Assembly: GCF_013205025.1 (NCBI RefSeq)
Contig: NZ_JABMLE010000002.1
Span: forward strand, 1,193,670-1,257,669
Length of the DNA stretch: 64,000 nucleotides
DNA from: Rathayibacter sp. VKM Ac-2857
GTDB lineage: Bacteria; Actinomycetota; Actinomycetes; Actinomycetales; Microbacteriaceae
Direction of reading: 5' to 3'
Each line of letters opens with the position of its first letter. The stretch's first letter is position 1. A program made the translations under genes and the position numbers. Below the pieces are notes generated by a model. The model was not told the DNA's origin. It did not search any database and saw only the letters and a program-made list of their open reading frames with translations. Below are positions 52,541 to 62,453 of the stretch, one piece after another.

Positions 52541-53980
52541 ATGTCGACCGACACCGAAGAGCGCGGCCCCGTCCGGAGCCTCGTCCCCGCCCGTATCGAC
52601 CGGCTGCCGTGGACGCGGTTCCACTGGTCGATCGTCGTCGGCCTCGGCTTCTCCTGGGTGCTCGACGGCCTCGAGATCCAGATCGTCGCGAGCGCCGGCT
52701 TCGCGAAGGAGTTCGACCTCTCGGCCGCGCAGGTCGGCGTGCTCGGCACGGTTTACCTGGTCGGCCAGATCGTCGGCGCCCTGATCTTCGGGCGGCTGAG
52801 CGACCGGCTCGGGCGGCGGAAGCTCTTCATCCTGACGCTGGTGATCTACCTGGTCGCGAGCGGCCTCGCGGGCCTCGCGCCGAACTACCTCTTCCTCGCC
52901 GTCTTCCGCTTCTTCGCGGGGATGGGCATCGGCGGCGAGTACGCGGCGATCAACTCCGCCATCGACGAGCTGATCCCCTCGAAGTACCGCGGACGCGTCG
53001 ACATCGCCATCAACGGCACCTACTGGGGCGGCGCGGCGCTCGGCTCCGCGGCGAACCTCTTCTTCCTCAATGACGAGCTCTTCGCCGAGAACGTCGGCTG
53101 GCGCCTGGGCTTCTTCCTCGGTCCGATCCTCGGACTCGCGATCATCTACCTCCGCCGGCACATCCCCGAGAGCCCGCGCTGGCTGATGACCCACGGCCGC
53201 GAGGAGGAGGCGGAGCGCACCGTCGACGAGATCGAGCGCCGCGTCGAGTCGGAGGGCGGGACGCTCGAGCCGGTCGACGACTCGCAGGCGATCACCGTGA
53301 AGGCGACCGAGAGCATCCCGTTCCGCACCATCGCGCGGGTGCTGATCCGGCAGTACCCGAAGCGGACCCTGGTCGGCGCGACGATGATGATCACCCAGTC
53401 GTTCCTCTACAACGCGATCTTCTTCACCTACGCGCTGGTGCTCGAGAACTTCTACGGCGTGGAGCAGAACGCCGTCTCGTACTTCTTCTTCCCGTTCGCG
53501 ATCGGCAACCTCGTCGGGCCGCTGGTGCTCGGCCACCTCTTCGACGTCTGGGGCCGGCGGAAGATGATCTTCCTCACCTACGGCGTCTCCGGCGCGGTGC
53601 TCGCACTCTCGGCGCTGCTGTTCAGCATGGACGTGCTGACCGCGACGACCCAGACGATCCTCTGGTGCGTCTCGTTCTTCTTCGCCTCCGCCGGCGCCTC
53701 GAGCGCCTACCTCACGGTCAGCGAGATCTTCCCGCTGGAGCTGCGCAGCCAGGCGATCTCGTACTTCTTCACGCTCGGCCAGATCGCCGGCGCCGTCGCG
53801 CCCACCCTCTACGGCGTGCTGATCGGCGACGGCAGCGACCGCGGCCCGCTCACCGTCGGCTACTTCGTCGGCGCGGCCGTCATGATCCTCGGCGGCGTCG
53901 TCGCCCTGATCTTCGGGGTCGACGCCGAGCGCCGCAGCCTCGAGAGCATCACCGAGCCCCTCTCCACGGTCCGCGACTGA
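52541..53980 (+). CDS. MFS transporter, sugar-porter/metabolite-H+ symporter type
   Basis: 479 residues, twelve predicted helices. Loop 2-3 signature GRLSDRLGRRKLF, RFFAGMGIGGEYAAINSAIDELIP, PESPRWLM after helix 6 and the second-half copy GHLFDVWGRRKMIF. GEYAAINSAIDELIPSKYRG is typical of the SP/MHS group that takes up sugars or organic acids with protons. Start ATG 52541 (CAGGAAGGCG upstream). Followed 10 bases later by a 63-base palindrome that is probably its terminator. Confidence 0.9.
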   Translation: MSTDTEERGPVRSLVPARIDRLPWTRFHWSIVVGLGFSWVLDGLEIQIVASAGFAKEFDLSAAQVGVLGTVYLVGQIVGALIFGRLSDRLGRRKLFILTLVIYLVASGLAGLAPNYLFLAVFRFFAGMGIGGEYAAINSAIDELIPSKYRGRVDIAINGTYWGGAALGSAANLFFLNDELFAENVGWRLGFFLGPILGLAIIYLRRHIPESPRWLMTHGREEEAERTVDEIERRVESEGGTLEPVDDSQAITVKATESIPFRTIARVLIRQYPKRTLVGATMMITQSFLYNAIFFTYALVLENFYGVEQNAVSYFFFPFAIGNLVGPLVLGHLFDVWGRRKMIFLTYGVSGAVLALSALLFSMDVLTATTQTILWCVSFFFASAGASSAYLTVSEIFPLELRSQAISYFFTLGQIAGAVAPTLYGVLIGDGSDRGPLTVGYFVGAAVMILGGVVALIFGVDAERRSLESITEPLSTVRD

Positions 53981-53990
53981 CCGGCGCCTC

Positions 53991-54053
53991 CCGCGAGATG
54001 CCACTTGTGCACGCTTTTCACGGCGTGTCGCGTGCACAAGTGGCATCTCGCGG
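53991..54053. repeat. 63-bp palindrome, CCGCGAGATGCCACTT family, copy 3
   Basis: Exact reverse complement of copy 4 (58982-59044) over all 63 bases, checked by eye. The centre is asymmetric (CTTTTCACGGCGTGTCG), so orientation can be told. Lies between converging genes. Confidence 0.9.
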
Positions 54054-54064
54054 CGGGGAGGCGG

Positions 54065-56062
54065 TCAGCCGACGTGGACGCCCGGGCGGCGCTCGCGGCG
54101 GGGCTCGGCGCGGCGCAGGACCTCGCGGGTGACGGGGGCGACCTCGCCGGTGCCGGTGATGAGGAAGCGGAACATGTTGGAGAGCGGGCCGCCCTCGGTC
54201 CACTCGAAGTAGACGTCCGGGACGACGCCGGTCAGGGTGCGGATCTCGAGCAGCACCGTGGCGATCGTGTTCGGGATGTTGCCGCTCGTCACCGTGAGCA
54301 CGCGGAAGCCGTGGCAGACGCGCCCCTGGACGATCAGGTCCTCCTCGAAGTCGGACGAGTCGGTGGTGTGCACCTCGAGGAAGAGGACCGGGCCGCGCAT
54401 CGGCAGGTTGCTGTCGCGCTGCTCCTCGGCGAGCTTGTCGCGGTACTCGCGCTCGGAGCCGTCGTCGGGCTCGTTCGCGAGGACGCGGATCACGCCGTAG
54501 TCGTCGGCGTCCGTGGTGAGGAAGTCGAGCGCCTGCGCGTCGAAGGTCACCGAGGTCGCCCGCAGCTGGAACGAGCGCTGCACCCGCGAGATCAGCGACA
54601 CGACGAGGATCCCGAGGATGAACAGGCTCGCGATCCGCACGCCGTCCGGGCGCTCGACCACGTTCACGACCGTCGTGTAGACGAAGACGAGCGCGATCAC
54701 CGCGAAGCCGACCGCGCGCTTGCGCTGCTTCTTGCGCTTGGCCGACAGGAACACGGCGACGGAGGCGGAGGTGATCAGCACCAGCACCCCGGTCGCGTAG
54801 GCGCCGCCCTGGGCGTCGACGTCGGCCTGGAAGAGGATCGTGATCAGGAACGCGACGGCCGTGAAGACCAGCACCAGCGGGCGCACCGCGGCGGCCCACT
54901 GCGGCGCCATCCCGTAGCGCGGGAGGTAGCGCGGCACGATGTTGAGCAGCCCGGCCATCGCCGAGGCGCCCGCGAACCAGAGGATGCAGATCGTGCTGAC
55001 GTCGTAGGCGGTGCCGAAGGCGTCGCCGAGGTACTCGTGCGCGAGGTAGGCGAGCGCGCGGCCGTTGGCCTGACCGCCCGGCTGGAACTCGGCCTGCGGG
55101 ATCAGCAGGGTGGTCACGAAGCTCGAGGTGATCAGGAACGCCGACATCGTCACGGCGGCAGTGATCAGCAGCCGCTTCGCCCCGCGGATCCGCCCGAGCG
55201 GGGCCGCGTCGGTGTCGCTCGCGTCGCCGCGGATCTGCGGCATCACCGCCACTCCCGTCTCGAAGCCGGACAGCCCGAGCGCCAGCTTCGGGAACACGAT
55301 CAGCGCGATGCCGACCATGATCAGCGGATTGCCGTGCTGCGTCGTCAGCGCCGACCACCAGTTCCCGATCACGACCGGGTTCTCGGCGACGTGCGCGATC
55401 GCGACGACGATGACGACGGCGTTGAGCAAGAGGAACACCGCGACCAGCACGACCGCGATCGAGATCGCCTCCTTGAAGCCGCGGAGGAAGACGATCGCGA
55501 GCAGCGCGACCAGGCCCAGCGTCAGCGGCACCTCCGCGCCGTGGAACCAGGCCGGCGCGAACGGGTTCTCGACCGCGTGCGCGGTGGCGTCGGCGGCCGA
55601 CAGGGTGATCGTGATCATGAAGTCCGTCGCCGCGAAGCCGAGCAGCACCAGGACGAAGAGCTTGCCGCCCCACCAGGGCAGCAGCCGCTCCAGCATCGCG
55701 ATCGAGCCCTCGCCGCGGAAGCTCTCGCGGGCGACGCGGCGGTAGACGGGCAGCGCGCCGAACAGGGTCAGCAGCACCAGGACGATGGTCGCCAGCGGCG
55801 AGACCAGGCCGGCGGCGAGCGCGGCGATCGCGGGCTGGTAGCCGAGCGTGGAGAAGTAGTCGACGCCGGTCAGGCACATCACCCGCCACCAGGAGTGCGT
55901 CTTCTCGGTGGTGGAGTGCGGCCCGGGGTGCGTGCCGGAGTCGTCGCGCAGCCCCTCGAGCAGCCACGCCTTCACTCCGCCGCGGCGCGCTGAGGAGAGC
56001 GCGGAGGAGGGAGGCGAGGGTTCGAGGGCATCGGCGTCGCCGCGGACGAGGGAGGAGGTCAC
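54065..56062 (-). CDS. APC-family amino acid/cation permease with C-terminal cytoplasmic domain
   Basis: 665 residues from GTG 56062. About 50 N-terminal cytoplasmic residues, then about twelve helices beginning [20 protein letters not shown], with [20 protein letters not shown] and an [17 protein letters not shown] segment. The last about 200 residues are soluble ([38 protein letters not shown]), a tail seen in actinobacterial APC transporters of about 650 residues. The substrate could be an amino acid or potassium; the [12 protein letters not shown] start recalls APC members near the KUP group. A later start is possible. Flanked by inverted palindrome copies 3 and 4. Confidence 0.82.
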   Translation of the reverse strand: MTSSLVRGDADALEPSPPSSALSSARRGGVKAWLLEGLRDDSGTHPGPHSTTEKTHSWWRVMCLTGVDYFSTLGYQPAIAALAAGLVSPLATIVLVLLTLFGALPVYRRVARESFRGEGSIAMLERLLPWWGGKLFVLVLLGFAATDFMITITLSAADATAHAVENPFAPAWFHGAEVPLTLGLVALLAIVFLRGFKEAISIAVVLVAVFLLLNAVVIVVAIAHVAENPVVIGNWWSALTTQHGNPLIMVGIALIVFPKLALGLSGFETGVAVMPQIRGDASDTDAAPLGRIRGAKRLLITAAVTMSAFLITSSFVTTLLIPQAEFQPGGQANGRALAYLAHEYLGDAFGTAYDVSTICILWFAGASAMAGLLNIVPRYLPRYGMAPQWAAAVRPLVLVFTAVAFLITILFQADVDAQGGAYATGVLVLITSASVAVFLSAKRKKQRKRAVGFAVIALVFVYTTVVNVVERPDGVRIASLFILGILVVSLISRVQRSFQLRATSVTFDAQALDFLTTDADDYGVIRVLANEPDDGSEREYRDKLAEEQRDSNLPMRGPVLFLEVHTTDSSDFEEDLIVQGRVCHGFRVLTVTSGNIPNTIATVLLEIRTLTGVVPDVYFEWTEGGPLSNMFRFLITGTGEVAPVTREVLRRAEPRRERRPGVHVG

Positions 56063-56178
56063 TGGACGTGTCTACTCGCCCTGAACGGCTCCCGAGCCGG
56101 GAACGCCCGGATCCATACGGTTCCCTAACGGGCAGTTCCGGGAGCGGCCGGTCACGAGGCCGGCACGGCCGGTGCCGG

Positions 56179-56721
56179 TCAGCGCAGCGCGTACGTGAGC
56201 ACCGCGTTGCCGGCGCTCGTGATCGCGGAGTCGCGCAGCTCCAGGCGCGTGAGCGGATCGGTCGGCTCGAACAGGCGACGGCCGGCTCCCGCGATCACCG
56301 GGTGCACCATCAGCGTCAGCTCGTCGAGGACCCCGGCGAACAGCAGCGAGCGCACGAGCGAGATGCTCGACATCACCGAGATGTCACCGCCGTCGCCCTC
56401 CTTCAGCCGGGTGAGGAAAGCGGGAACGTCGCCCTCGATGAGGGTCGCGTTCCAGCCGAGGTCGCCGGTCAGCGTGGACGAGGCGACGAACTTCTCCAGC
56501 GGGTTGATGAAGGCGCCGAACGGGTCGTCGGCCGGCGCGCTCGGCCAGTACTGCGACCACTCCCGGAACCCGGTGCTCCCGAGCACGGCGGTGTCGACGG
56601 CGCCGATCATGCGGCCCATCAGCTCGCCGAGCTCCGCATCGAAGCTGTCGAACTGGAACAGGTTCGGCGACTCGACGACCCCGTCGAGCGACGAGAAGAG
56701 TCCTGCGGTGAGTCTGCGCAT
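56179..56721 (-). CDS. RibD C-terminal-domain (dihydrofolate-reductase-like) protein
   Basis: 180 residues from ATG 56721, trimming 16 Arg/Gly-rich codons. Fold signals: LTAGLFSSLDGVVESP at the start, TAVLGSTGFREWSQYWP, ISVMSSISLVRSLLFAGVLD and ELTLMVHPVIAGAGRRLF. Many stand-alone members act as NADPH-dependent reductases of unknown substrate and are common in soil actinobacteria. Monocistronic; gaps on both sides show no clear promoter. Confidence 0.85.
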   Translation of the reverse strand: MRRLTAGLFSSLDGVVESPNLFQFDSFDAELGELMGRMIGAVDTAVLGSTGFREWSQYWPSAPADDPFGAFINPLEKFVASSTLTGDLGWNATLIEGDVPAFLTRLKEGDGGDISVMSSISLVRSLLFAGVLDELTLMVHPVIAGAGRRLFEPTDPLTRLELRDSAITSAGNAVLTYALR

Positions 56722-56906
56722 GCGCGCCTCCGGATGTCCTCGGCCGCGGCGACGTCCACGGCCGTGCACAGCATCCCGCGTGCGCGTGCGGCGGGCAAGA
56801 GGCCGGTCGCCGTCGGGACCGGTGCACAGATGAGGCTGGACGGCCGGATCAGCCCGAGAAGGGGCGATCGCGGCCGTCCAGCCTCAGTCGTGCACGGGGC
56901 GGAGGA

Positions 56907-58613
56907 CTACTCCTCGACGACGATCGTCGTGATGACCGGGTTGCGGCGGTGACGGCGGGTCAGCCAGCGGCCGAGGGTGCGGGTGATCAGCTTCTCGATC
57001 GCGTCGCGGTCGGTCGGCTGGCCGGCGGCCTGGAGCACCGCGTCGTCGATCGCCTTGCTGGCGTTCTCCTTCCAGCTCGGCTCCTCGACGAAGCCGCGCG
57101 TGAAGAACTCGACCGGCTCGCCGAGCGTGCCGCGGTCGAGATCGACGATGGCGAGCACCGTGATGGTGCCCTCCTCGGCGAGGACGCGGCGGTCGATCAT
57201 GGCGTCCTCGGTCGCGACGCCGATCGTGGTGCCGTCGACGAAGACGAGGTCGGCCGGGATGCGGCCGCTCATCCGCGAGCGCCCCTTGACGAGGTCGATC
57301 GAGACGCCGTCCTCGACGACGAAGACGTTCTTCTCGTCGATGCCGGTGCGGGTCGCGATCGCGGCGTTCGCCGTGAGGTGGCGCCACTCGCCGTGCACGG
57401 GCAGGACCGCGGTGGGCCGGAGGATGTTGTAGCAGTAGGCGAGCTCGCCGGCGCTGGCGTGGCCCGAGACGTGCACCTTGGCGTTGCCCTTGTGCACGAC
57501 GGTCGCACCCCAGCGGGTGAAGGCGTTGATGATCCGGTAGATCGCGTTCTCGTTGCCGGGGATCAGCGAGCTGGCGAGCAGCACGGTGTCGCCGGGGCCG
57601 ATGTCGATGATGTGGTCCTTGTTGGCCATCCGCGACAGGGCCGCCATCGGCTCGCCCTGCGAACCGGTGCAGATCATCACGATCTGGGTCGCGGGCAGCT
57701 TCTCGAGCACCTTCATGTCGACGACGAGGCCGGCCGGGATCTTGAGGTAGCCGAGCTCGGCGGCGATGCCCATGTTGCGGACCATCGAGCGGCCGACGAA
57801 GGCGACCTTGCGGCCGTGCTTCTGCGCGGCGTCGAGCACCTGCTGGATGCGGTGCACGTGGCTGGCGAAGCTCGAGACGACGATGCGGCGCGGGGCGGTG
57901 CGGAAGACCTGGTCGATCGCGGGGGCGAGGTCGCCCTCGGAGATCGCGAAGCCGGGGACGTCGGCGTTGGTGGAGTCGACCAGGAAGAGGTCGACGCCCT
58001 CGTCGCCGAGGCGCGCGAAGCCGGGGAGGTCGGTGGTGCGGCCGTCGAGCGGGAACTGGTCCATCTTGAAGTCGCCCGTGTGCAGCACGAGGCCGGCCTC
58101 GGTGCGGATGGCGACCGCGAGGCCGTCGGGGATGGAGTGGTTGACCGCGAGGAACTCGAGGTCGAAGACGCCGGCGTCGATCCGGTCGCCCTCCTTCACC
58201 GGGCGGGTGCGCGGGGTGATGCGGTGCTCGGTGAGCTTCGCGGTGATCAGCGCGAGGGTGAAGGTCGACGCGATGATCGGGATGTCGCCGCGCTCCTTGA
58301 GGAGGTACGGCACGCCGCCGATGTGGTCCTCGTGGCCGTGGGTGAGCACGATCGCCTCGATGTCCTTCAGGCGCGAGCGGATCGCGGCGAAGTCGGGGAG
58401 GATCACGTCGATGCCGGGCTGGTTCTCCTCGGGGAAGAGCACGCCGCAGTCGACGATGAGCAGCTTGCCCTTGTGCTCGAAGACGGTCATGTTGCGACCG
58501 ATCTCGCCCAGGCCGCCGAGCGGCGTGATGCGCATGCCGCCCTTCTCCAGGGGCTTCGGGGCGGGGAGCTCGAGGTGGTGGCGGACGGGCTTGGCGGTTC
58601 TGGCGTTTCGCAT
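56907..58613 (-). CDS. rnj: Ribonuclease J
   Basis: 568 residues from ATG 58613; the open frame extends 139 codons further upstream but lacks homology there. Metallo-beta-lactamase motifs: LTHGHEDHIGGVPYL, HTGDFKMDQ and SGHASAGEL. The beta-CASP part has SSFASHVHRIQQV, FVGRSMVRN and ICTGSQGEPMAALSR, and the C-terminal domain PTAVLPVHGEWRHL. Processes and degrades RNA with 5'-exo and endo activity. In many actinobacteria it follows dapA; here it stands alone with a 267-base leader. Confidence 0.95.
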   Translation of the reverse strand: MRNARTAKPVRHHLELPAPKPLEKGGMRITPLGGLGEIGRNMTVFEHKGKLLIVDCGVLFPEENQPGIDVILPDFAAIRSRLKDIEAIVLTHGHEDHIGGVPYLLKERGDIPIIASTFTLALITAKLTEHRITPRTRPVKEGDRIDAGVFDLEFLAVNHSIPDGLAVAIRTEAGLVLHTGDFKMDQFPLDGRTTDLPGFARLGDEGVDLFLVDSTNADVPGFAISEGDLAPAIDQVFRTAPRRIVVSSFASHVHRIQQVLDAAQKHGRKVAFVGRSMVRNMGIAAELGYLKIPAGLVVDMKVLEKLPATQIVMICTGSQGEPMAALSRMANKDHIIDIGPGDTVLLASSLIPGNENAIYRIINAFTRWGATVVHKGNAKVHVSGHASAGELAYCYNILRPTAVLPVHGEWRHLTANAAIATRTGIDEKNVFVVEDGVSIDLVKGRSRMSGRIPADLVFVDGTTIGVATEDAMIDRRVLAEEGTITVLAIVDLDRGTLGEPVEFFTRGFVEEPSWKENASKAIDDAVLQAAGQPTDRDAIEKLITRTLGRWLTRRHRRNPVITTIVVEE

Positions 58614-58941
58614 GGGTGCTTTCCGGTGGGGGACGTGGCGTCGTGCTGGTGCGCGCGGCCCCCGCAGCGTGCGGAGCGCCTCGGCGCAGGTGGTCTGTGT
58701 GGTCGCAGGCGCCGGGTGGTTCCGGTGCTCTGCACGGCCTCGTCCGCGGTCACCCGGGTCGTGCTCCGCGCCGCATCGTGCGGCACCGGGAGCGGTGCGG
58801 GTGGGGGCGCGGGTCGCGGTGAGGAGGTGGATCCGGGAGTGATCGGATCGCTGCAGAGACCGCGGCGGCCGCGTCCAGCATGACAGCATCCGCGGCGAGT
58901 TGCCCGCCCTGCGCCGATTCCGCTCCGCGGGCGCACGACGA

Positions 58942-58972
58942 AGCCCCCTCGCCGTCGCCGGTCGAGGGGGCT
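58942..58972 (-). terminator. Terminator hairpin downstream of the ornithine aminotransferase gene
   Basis: AGCCCCCTCG / CGAGGGGGCT perfect 10-bp stem with an 11-base loop; on the minus strand followed by TCTTCGTCG-like sequence (CTTCGTCGTGC). It lies between palindrome copy 4 and the RNase J leader and would end leftward transcripts from 59050. The rest of 58614-58941 (RNase J leader) shows no element I can name. Confidence 0.7.
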
Positions 58973-58981
58973 CAGCACCTT

Positions 58982-59044
58982 CCGCGAGATGCCACTTGTG
59001 CACGCGACACGCCGTGAAAAGCGTGCACAAGTGGCATCTCGCGG
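58982..59044. repeat. 63-bp palindrome, CCGCGAGATGCCACTT family, copy 4
   Basis: Identical to the reverse complement of copy 3 at 53991-54053. Directly downstream of the ornithine aminotransferase stop. Confidence 0.9.
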
Positions 59045-59049
59045 GGGGG

Positions 59050-60273
59050 TCAGCGGAGGGAGTCGAGCACGGACTCCAGCTCGTCGACGGCGAAGTCGAT
59101 CTCGTCGGCGGTGACGACGAGGGGCGGGGCGAGGCGGATCGTCGAGCCGTGGGTGTCCTTGGCCAGGACGCCGCGGGCCATCAGGGCCTCGCAGACCGCG
59201 CGGCCGGAGGCGAGGGCGGGGTCGATGTCGATGCCGGCCCAGAGTCCGGCGCCCCGGACGGCGACCACGCCGCGCCCGATCAGCGCGGTGAGGCGGGCGT
59301 GCAGCTGGGCGCCGCGCTCGCGGGCCAGCGCCTGGTACTCGCCGGTGGCGAGCAGCTCGACGACCGCGAGGCCGACCGCGGCGGCGAGCGGGTTGCCGCC
59401 GAAGGTCGAGCCGTGCTGGCCGGGCTGGAGGACGCCGAGCACGTCGGCGTTCGCGACGACCGCCGACACCGGCACGATGCCGCCGCCGAGCGCCTTGCCG
59501 AGCAGGTAGACGTCCGGGACGACGTCGACGAGGTCGCAGGCGAAGGTCGCGCCGGTGCGGCCGAGGCCGGACTGGATCTCGTCGGCGATGAAGAGGACGT
59601 TGTGACGCGCGGTGATCTCGCGCACGGCGGGGAGGTAGTCGGCCGGCGGCACGACGATGCCGGCCTCGCCCTGGATCGGCTCGATCAGCACGGCGACGGT
59701 GTCCTCGTCGATCGCGGCCTCGAGCGCCGCCGCGTCGCCGAACGGCACCGTGCGGAAGCCGGGCGTGAACGGGGCGAAGCCGTCGCGCGCCTCCGCGTCG
59801 TCGCTGAACGAGATGATCGTCGTGGTGCGGCCGTGGAAGTTGCCGGCCGCGACGATGATGTTCGCGCGTCCCGGCGCGACGCCCTTCACCCGGTAGCCCC
59901 AGGCGCGGGCGACCTTGATGCCGGACTCGACCGCCTCCGCGCCCGTGTTCATCGGCAGGACCATGTCCTTGCCGGCGAGCGCGGCGAGCGCCGTCACGAA
60001 CGGGCCGAGCTTGTCGTTGTGGAAGGCGCGGCTGGTGAGGGTGACCCGGGAGAGCTGCGCGCGCGCCGCATCCAGCAGCACCGGGTGCGAGTGGCCGAAG
60101 TTGACGGCGGAGTACGCGGCGAGGCAGTCGAGGTAGCGGCGTCCCTCGACGTCGGTGATCCAGGCGCCCTCGCCGGTCGCGGCGACCACCGGCAGCGGGT
60201 GGTAGTTGTGCGCGGCGTGCGCCTCCTCCGCGGCGATCAGTTCGGCGGAACGGTCGGTCTCGGTGATGCTCAT
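59050..60273 (-). CDS. rocD: Ornithine aminotransferase
   Basis: 407 residues. Class III PLP aminotransferase: NYHPLPVVAATGEGAWITDV at the N-terminus is typical of ornithine-oxo-acid transaminases. Also AGNFHGRTTTIISFS, ADEIQSGLGRTG and Schiff-base Lys260 in YLLGKALGGGIVPVS. Converts ornithine plus 2-oxoglutarate to glutamate semialdehyde and glutamate. It lies 100 bases downstream of the DDAH-type gene on the same strand; together they suggest breakdown of arginine-derived compounds. A palindrome sits in the gap (60304-60342). Confidence 0.93.
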   Translation of the reverse strand: MSITETDRSAELIAAEEAHAAHNYHPLPVVAATGEGAWITDVEGRRYLDCLAAYSAVNFGHSHPVLLDAARAQLSRVTLTSRAFHNDKLGPFVTALAALAGKDMVLPMNTGAEAVESGIKVARAWGYRVKGVAPGRANIIVAAGNFHGRTTTIISFSDDAEARDGFAPFTPGFRTVPFGDAAALEAAIDEDTVAVLIEPIQGEAGIVVPPADYLPAVREITARHNVLFIADEIQSGLGRTGATFACDLVDVVPDVYLLGKALGGGIVPVSAVVANADVLGVLQPGQHGSTFGGNPLAAAVGLAVVELLATGEYQALARERGAQLHARLTALIGRGVVAVRGAGLWAGIDIDPALASGRAVCEALMARGVLAKDTHGSTIRLAPPLVVTADEIDFAVDELESVLDSLR

Positions 60274-60303
60274 GTCGTGCCTCCTGAGGACGATCGACTC
60301 CTC

Positions 60304-60342
60304 AAGAGTCGTCGTACTCGAGTGCCGAGTACGACGACTTTT
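60304..60342. repeat. Single palindrome, AGTCGTCGTACTCG variant
   Basis: AAGAGTCGTCGTACTCG / CGAGTACGACGACTTTT with a five-base loop, resembling subtype B of the array at 49.2-49.8 kb, with the same CTCC..GGAGAGTGGGTG flanks. Lies between ddaH and rocD. Confidence 0.75.
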
Positions 60343-60373
60343 GGAGAGTGGGTGAGGGAGAAGGGAGTGCGGC

Positions 60374-61210
60374 TCAGCGCCGCAGCTCGAGGGTGCAGCA
60401 CTTCACGCCGCCACCGCCGAGCAGCAGCTCGGACAGGTCGACGCCGATGGGGTTGTAGCCGCGCTCGCGCAGCTGGCGCTCGAAGCCGGCCGCGCGCGAG
60501 GCGATGACGACGTTGAGGCCGTCGGAGAAGGAGTTGAGCCCGAGGACGGACGCGTCCTCCTCCGAGACGAGGATCGCGTCGGGGTAGAGCTCGCGGAGGA
60601 CGCGGTTGCCCTCCTCGCTGAACGCGCTCGGCAGGTAGGCGATGTTCGTGTCGTCGAGCACGGCGATCGCGGTGTCGAGGTGGTAGAACGACGGGTTCAC
60701 CAGCTCGAGGGTGACGACCTCGCGGCCGAAGATCCGGGCGACCTCGGCGTGCGAGTCGGAGGCGGAGCGGAAGCCGGTGCCGGCGAGGATGCGCTCGCCG
60801 ACGAGGAGGAAGTCGCCCTCGCCCTCGTTGACCTCCTCGGGCACGCGCACGTCGAAGCCGACGCCGCGGAACCAGTCCATGTAGGCGGGACCCTCGGGCT
60901 GGCGCTCGGGGTAGGTGAAGGAGGCGCCGTAGGCGATGCCGTCGATCACGAACCCGCCGTTCGCGGCGTAGACCATGTCGGGCAGGCCGGCCTCGGGGTC
61001 GATCAGCTGCACATCGAAGCCGAGCCCGACGTAGGTGTCGTACAGCGTCTGCCACTGGCGCACGGCGAGGGCGGTGTCGGTGGGGACCTGCGGGTCCATC
61101 CACGGGTTGATGCGGTAGACGACGGTGAAGTGCTCGGGGCGGCACATCAGGACCGTCTTGACGACGGGGGTACGGGTCGGGGCGGTGGCGAGCACGGCGG
61201 TGTCGGTCAT
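60374..61210 (-). CDS. ddaH: Dimethylargininase (DDAH)-like amidinotransferase-superfamily enzyme
   Basis: 278 residues from ATG 61210, AGGAGG upstream; the longer open frame was trimmed by 42 codons. Motifs of the guanidino-modifying superfamily: MVYAANGGFVIDG, NEGEGDFLL, GTGFRSASDSHAE, FYHLDTAIAVLDD (active-site His) and the C-terminal GVKCCTLELRR with the nucleophilic Cys (271 or 272). DDAH cleaves N-methylated arginines to citrulline and methylamines. Some close relatives act on arginine or other guanidino compounds, so the substrate is uncertain. Probably an operon with rocD. Confidence 0.85.
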   Translation of the reverse strand: MTDTAVLATAPTRTPVVKTVLMCRPEHFTVVYRINPWMDPQVPTDTALAVRQWQTLYDTYVGLGFDVQLIDPEAGLPDMVYAANGGFVIDGIAYGASFTYPERQPEGPAYMDWFRGVGFDVRVPEEVNEGEGDFLLVGERILAGTGFRSASDSHAEVARIFGREVVTLELVNPSFYHLDTAIAVLDDTNIAYLPSAFSEEGNRVLRELYPDAILVSEEDASVLGLNSFSDGLNVVIASRAAGFERQLRERGYNPIGVDLSELLLGGGGVKCCTLELRR

Positions 61211-61477
61211 TCGAGTCCTCCTGCGAAAGGATGCGGATGAGCGGACCGGGTCCAGTGGCTCCGTCCCCGCGGGGCGGGTGGAGCACGCTCGCAGCCAGTC
61301 TCGCACGCGCGGATCCTGCGATTTTCGCCAGGGCACGCACGGAATCGCTCACTTTCTCAGCCTCACGCGCAGGATCGCAGCAGGAGCCCCGGCCCGCTCG
61401 CGGAGGGGTGGATCGACGATCCGTGGCGGCCGGAGCGGCGGGACGATAGAACGGGAGTCCCGACGAGAGGCGGCTCC

Positions 61478-62311
61478 GTGATCGATCGCGACGGCCTGGC
61501 GACGTTCCTCCGACTCCGCCGCGAGGCGCTGCAGCCCGAGGACGTCGGGCTCACCCGCGGCCCGCGCCGCCGCACCGCGGGGCTGCGACGCGAGGAGGCC
61601 GCCGCGCTCAGCCACATGTCGACCGACTACTACGCCCGCCTCGAGCGCGGCACCGGGCCGCAGCCGTCGGAGCAGATGATCGCGTCGATCGCGCAGGGGC
61701 TGCACCTCTCGCTCGGCGAGCGCGACCACGTCTTCCGGCTCGCCGGTCACCGCCCGCCCGCCCGGGGCAGTGCCGGCGAGCACATCGGGCCGGGTCTGCT
61801 GCGCATCCTCGACCGGCTGCACGACACGCCCGCCGAGATCATCACCGAGCTGGGCGAGACGCTCCGGCAGACCCCGCTCGGCGCGGCGCTGCTGGGCGAT
61901 GCGTCGCTCCGCACCGGGCTCGAGCGCAGCCTCGGCTACCGCTGGTTCACCGACCCCGCGGCGCGCGCGGCGTATCCGGAGGAGGACCGCGCCGTGCTCT
62001 CGCGGGTCTTCGTCGCGGGGCTGCGCGAGGTCGCGACCCTGCGCGGGCCCGGCTCGCGGGCGGCCGAGCTCGTCGACGTCGTCGCGGAGCGGAGCGAGGA
62101 GTTCCGGGCGCTGTGGGCCGAGCACCAGGTCGGGCTCCGGCCGCCGGCGACCAAGCGCTTCCTGCATCCGGCGGTGGGGCTGCTCGAGCTGGAGTGCCAG
62201 ACGCTGCTCGATCCGGAGCAGTCGCACCGGCTCCTCGTCTACACGGCGGTGCCCGGGAGCGAGAGCGCGGGGAAGCTGGAGCTGCTCGCTGTGGTGGGCG
62301 CTCCGGTCTGA
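61478..62311 (+). CDS. XRE-family regulator with MmyB-like ligand domain (2)
   Basis: 277 residues from GTG 61478. HTH includes [20 protein letters not shown] followed by YYARLERG. The C-terminal MmyB-like domain covers about 100-277 and ends [20 protein letters not shown]. It is a distant paralogue of the protein at 40964-41800 and likewise sits beside an SDR gene, here co-oriented 142 bases downstream. The divergent gap to ddaH (61211-61477) shows nothing identifiable. Confidence 0.88.
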   Translation: MIDRDGLATFLRLRREALQPEDVGLTRGPRRRTAGLRREEAAALSHMSTDYYARLERGTGPQPSEQMIASIAQGLHLSLGERDHVFRLAGHRPPARGSAGEHIGPGLLRILDRLHDTPAEIITELGETLRQTPLGAALLGDASLRTGLERSLGYRWFTDPAARAAYPEEDRAVLSRVFVAGLREVATLRGPGSRAAELVDVVAERSEEFRALWAEHQVGLRPPATKRFLHPAVGLLELECQTLLDPEQSHRLLVYTAVPGSESAGKLELLAVVGAPV

Positions 62312-62453
62312 GCACCGTCGGGGCGGCACCGGTGGCTGGCGCAGCGGTGGACGGCGCATCGGTGGATCGACGGGCCCTGCCTCCGCTCGCCGCATCGGCC
62401 GAGCATGGGACGCACACCGACCAGCGACCGCCCACCGGCACCGAGGAGTCCCC

